From Lachnospiraceae bacterium (GTDB taxonomy: Bacteria; Bacillota; Clostridia; Lachnospirales; Lachnospiraceae): a DNA stretch of 5,007 bases. The position numbers and the translations under genes are program-made. How positions within the stretch are numbered: the stretch's first letter is position 1; every line of letters begins with the position of its first letter. Below, one piece after another: positions 4,783-5,007 of the stretch. A model generated the notes under the pieces. It ran no database searches and had not been told where the DNA came from. It saw only the letters and a list, made by a program, of their open reading frames with translations. Location: contig JAFOIS010000176.1 of assembly GCA_017420605.1 (NCBI GenBank), forward strand, positions 1 to 5,007, written 5' to 3'.

Positions 4783-4834
4783 TAGGTTTATGGCAGATAC
4801 TGATCGTACCGGATCTTTGAGGTGACTATTTCCT

Positions 4835-5007
4835 ATGAGCAATCTTGCCTTTTCCCTGAACGCAACCATGCCCCTCTTCCTTGTTGTAGCGATCGGATAT
4901 CTCCTGCGCCGGATCGGCGTCATTGACGAAGTCTTTGCCTCCAAGATGAATCATTTTGTATTCTGGATCGCGATCCCCGTCATGCTGTTCCGGCAGATGG
5001 CGACCGC
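4835..5007 (+). CDS. AEC (auxin efflux carrier) family permease, first 57 residues (cut by window edge)
   Basis: Inner-membrane secondary transporter of the AEC family, which in bacteria includes malate and other organic-acid permeases. The visible part begins MSNLAFSLNATMPLFLVVAIGYLLRR. The first membrane segment (about 12-24), followed by the positively charged LRR and then IGVIDE, is typical of the family. A second segment, NHFVFWIAIPVMLFRQMA (39-56), has the characteristic Asn before it and the helix-breaking Pro inside it. The full family length is about 300-320 residues with ten membrane helices, so most of the protein lies outside the window. The ATG at 4835 follows GAGGTGA (4819-4825) by nine bases. 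It is divergent from an acid-producing kinase operon, which would fit a transporter for an organic acid, but the substrate cannot be told from this fragment. Confidence 0.85.
   Translation, partial: MSNLAFSLNATMPLFLVVAIGYLLRRIGVIDEVFASKMNHFVFWIAIPVMLFRQMAT

Overview
The window looks like an ordinary chromosomal segment of a fermentative, probably anaerobic member of the Bacillota (low-confidence placement within Clostridia or Erysipelotrichia; a species cannot be named). The reasons are strong AGGAG-type ribosome binding sites, compact sigma-A-like promoters, a tRNA gene without encoded CCA, a TyrS of the type seen in clostridia, and a butyrate kinase family gene. The DNA is moderately GC-rich with no sign of a mobile element, phage or CRISPR array.

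Left part (1-1130): the N-terminal two thirds of tyrosyl-tRNA synthetase (tyrS) runs leftward off the window edge. It is divergent from a tRNA-Ser(CGA) gene running rightward. Each has its own clear promoter, and the roughly 80 bases between the two -35 boxes carry iterated GTACG-containing repeats. The tRNA ends in a perfect 12-bp hairpin terminator. tyrS has a leader of only about 30 nt, so it is not controlled by a T-box.

Middle left (1131-1590): a 101-codon gene of unknown function with a good ribosome binding site, followed by a strong GC-rich terminator that lies between it and the convergent operon.

Middle to right (1591-4725, minus strand): an apparent operon transcribed leftward, in the order butyrate kinase family gene (buk-like), phosphate acetyltransferase (pta), Nudix hydrolase. 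The kinase and the phosphotransacylase would together convert acyl-CoA plus phosphate plus ADP to free acid, CoA and ATP. As written, the pta reading frame is broken by a one-base loss in the conserved DGLVSGAVHST motif; both halves are otherwise intact. The pairing of a Pta-type enzyme with a Buk-type kinase, rather than Ptb with Buk or Pta with AckA, is the main metabolic point of interest. The operon has a leader of about 195 nt containing a possible 12-codon leader peptide, a hairpin around that peptide's start site and a U6 tract.

Right end (4754-5007): a divergent gene begins, encoding the first two membrane segments of an AEC (auxin efflux carrier) family permease, a family that includes organic-acid transporters. 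It has its own promoter with a perfect 10-bp palindrome in it. I found no convincing wholly new system; the points worth a second look are the frameshift, the non-canonical Pta/Buk pair, the operon leader, the repeat cluster and the orphan small protein.
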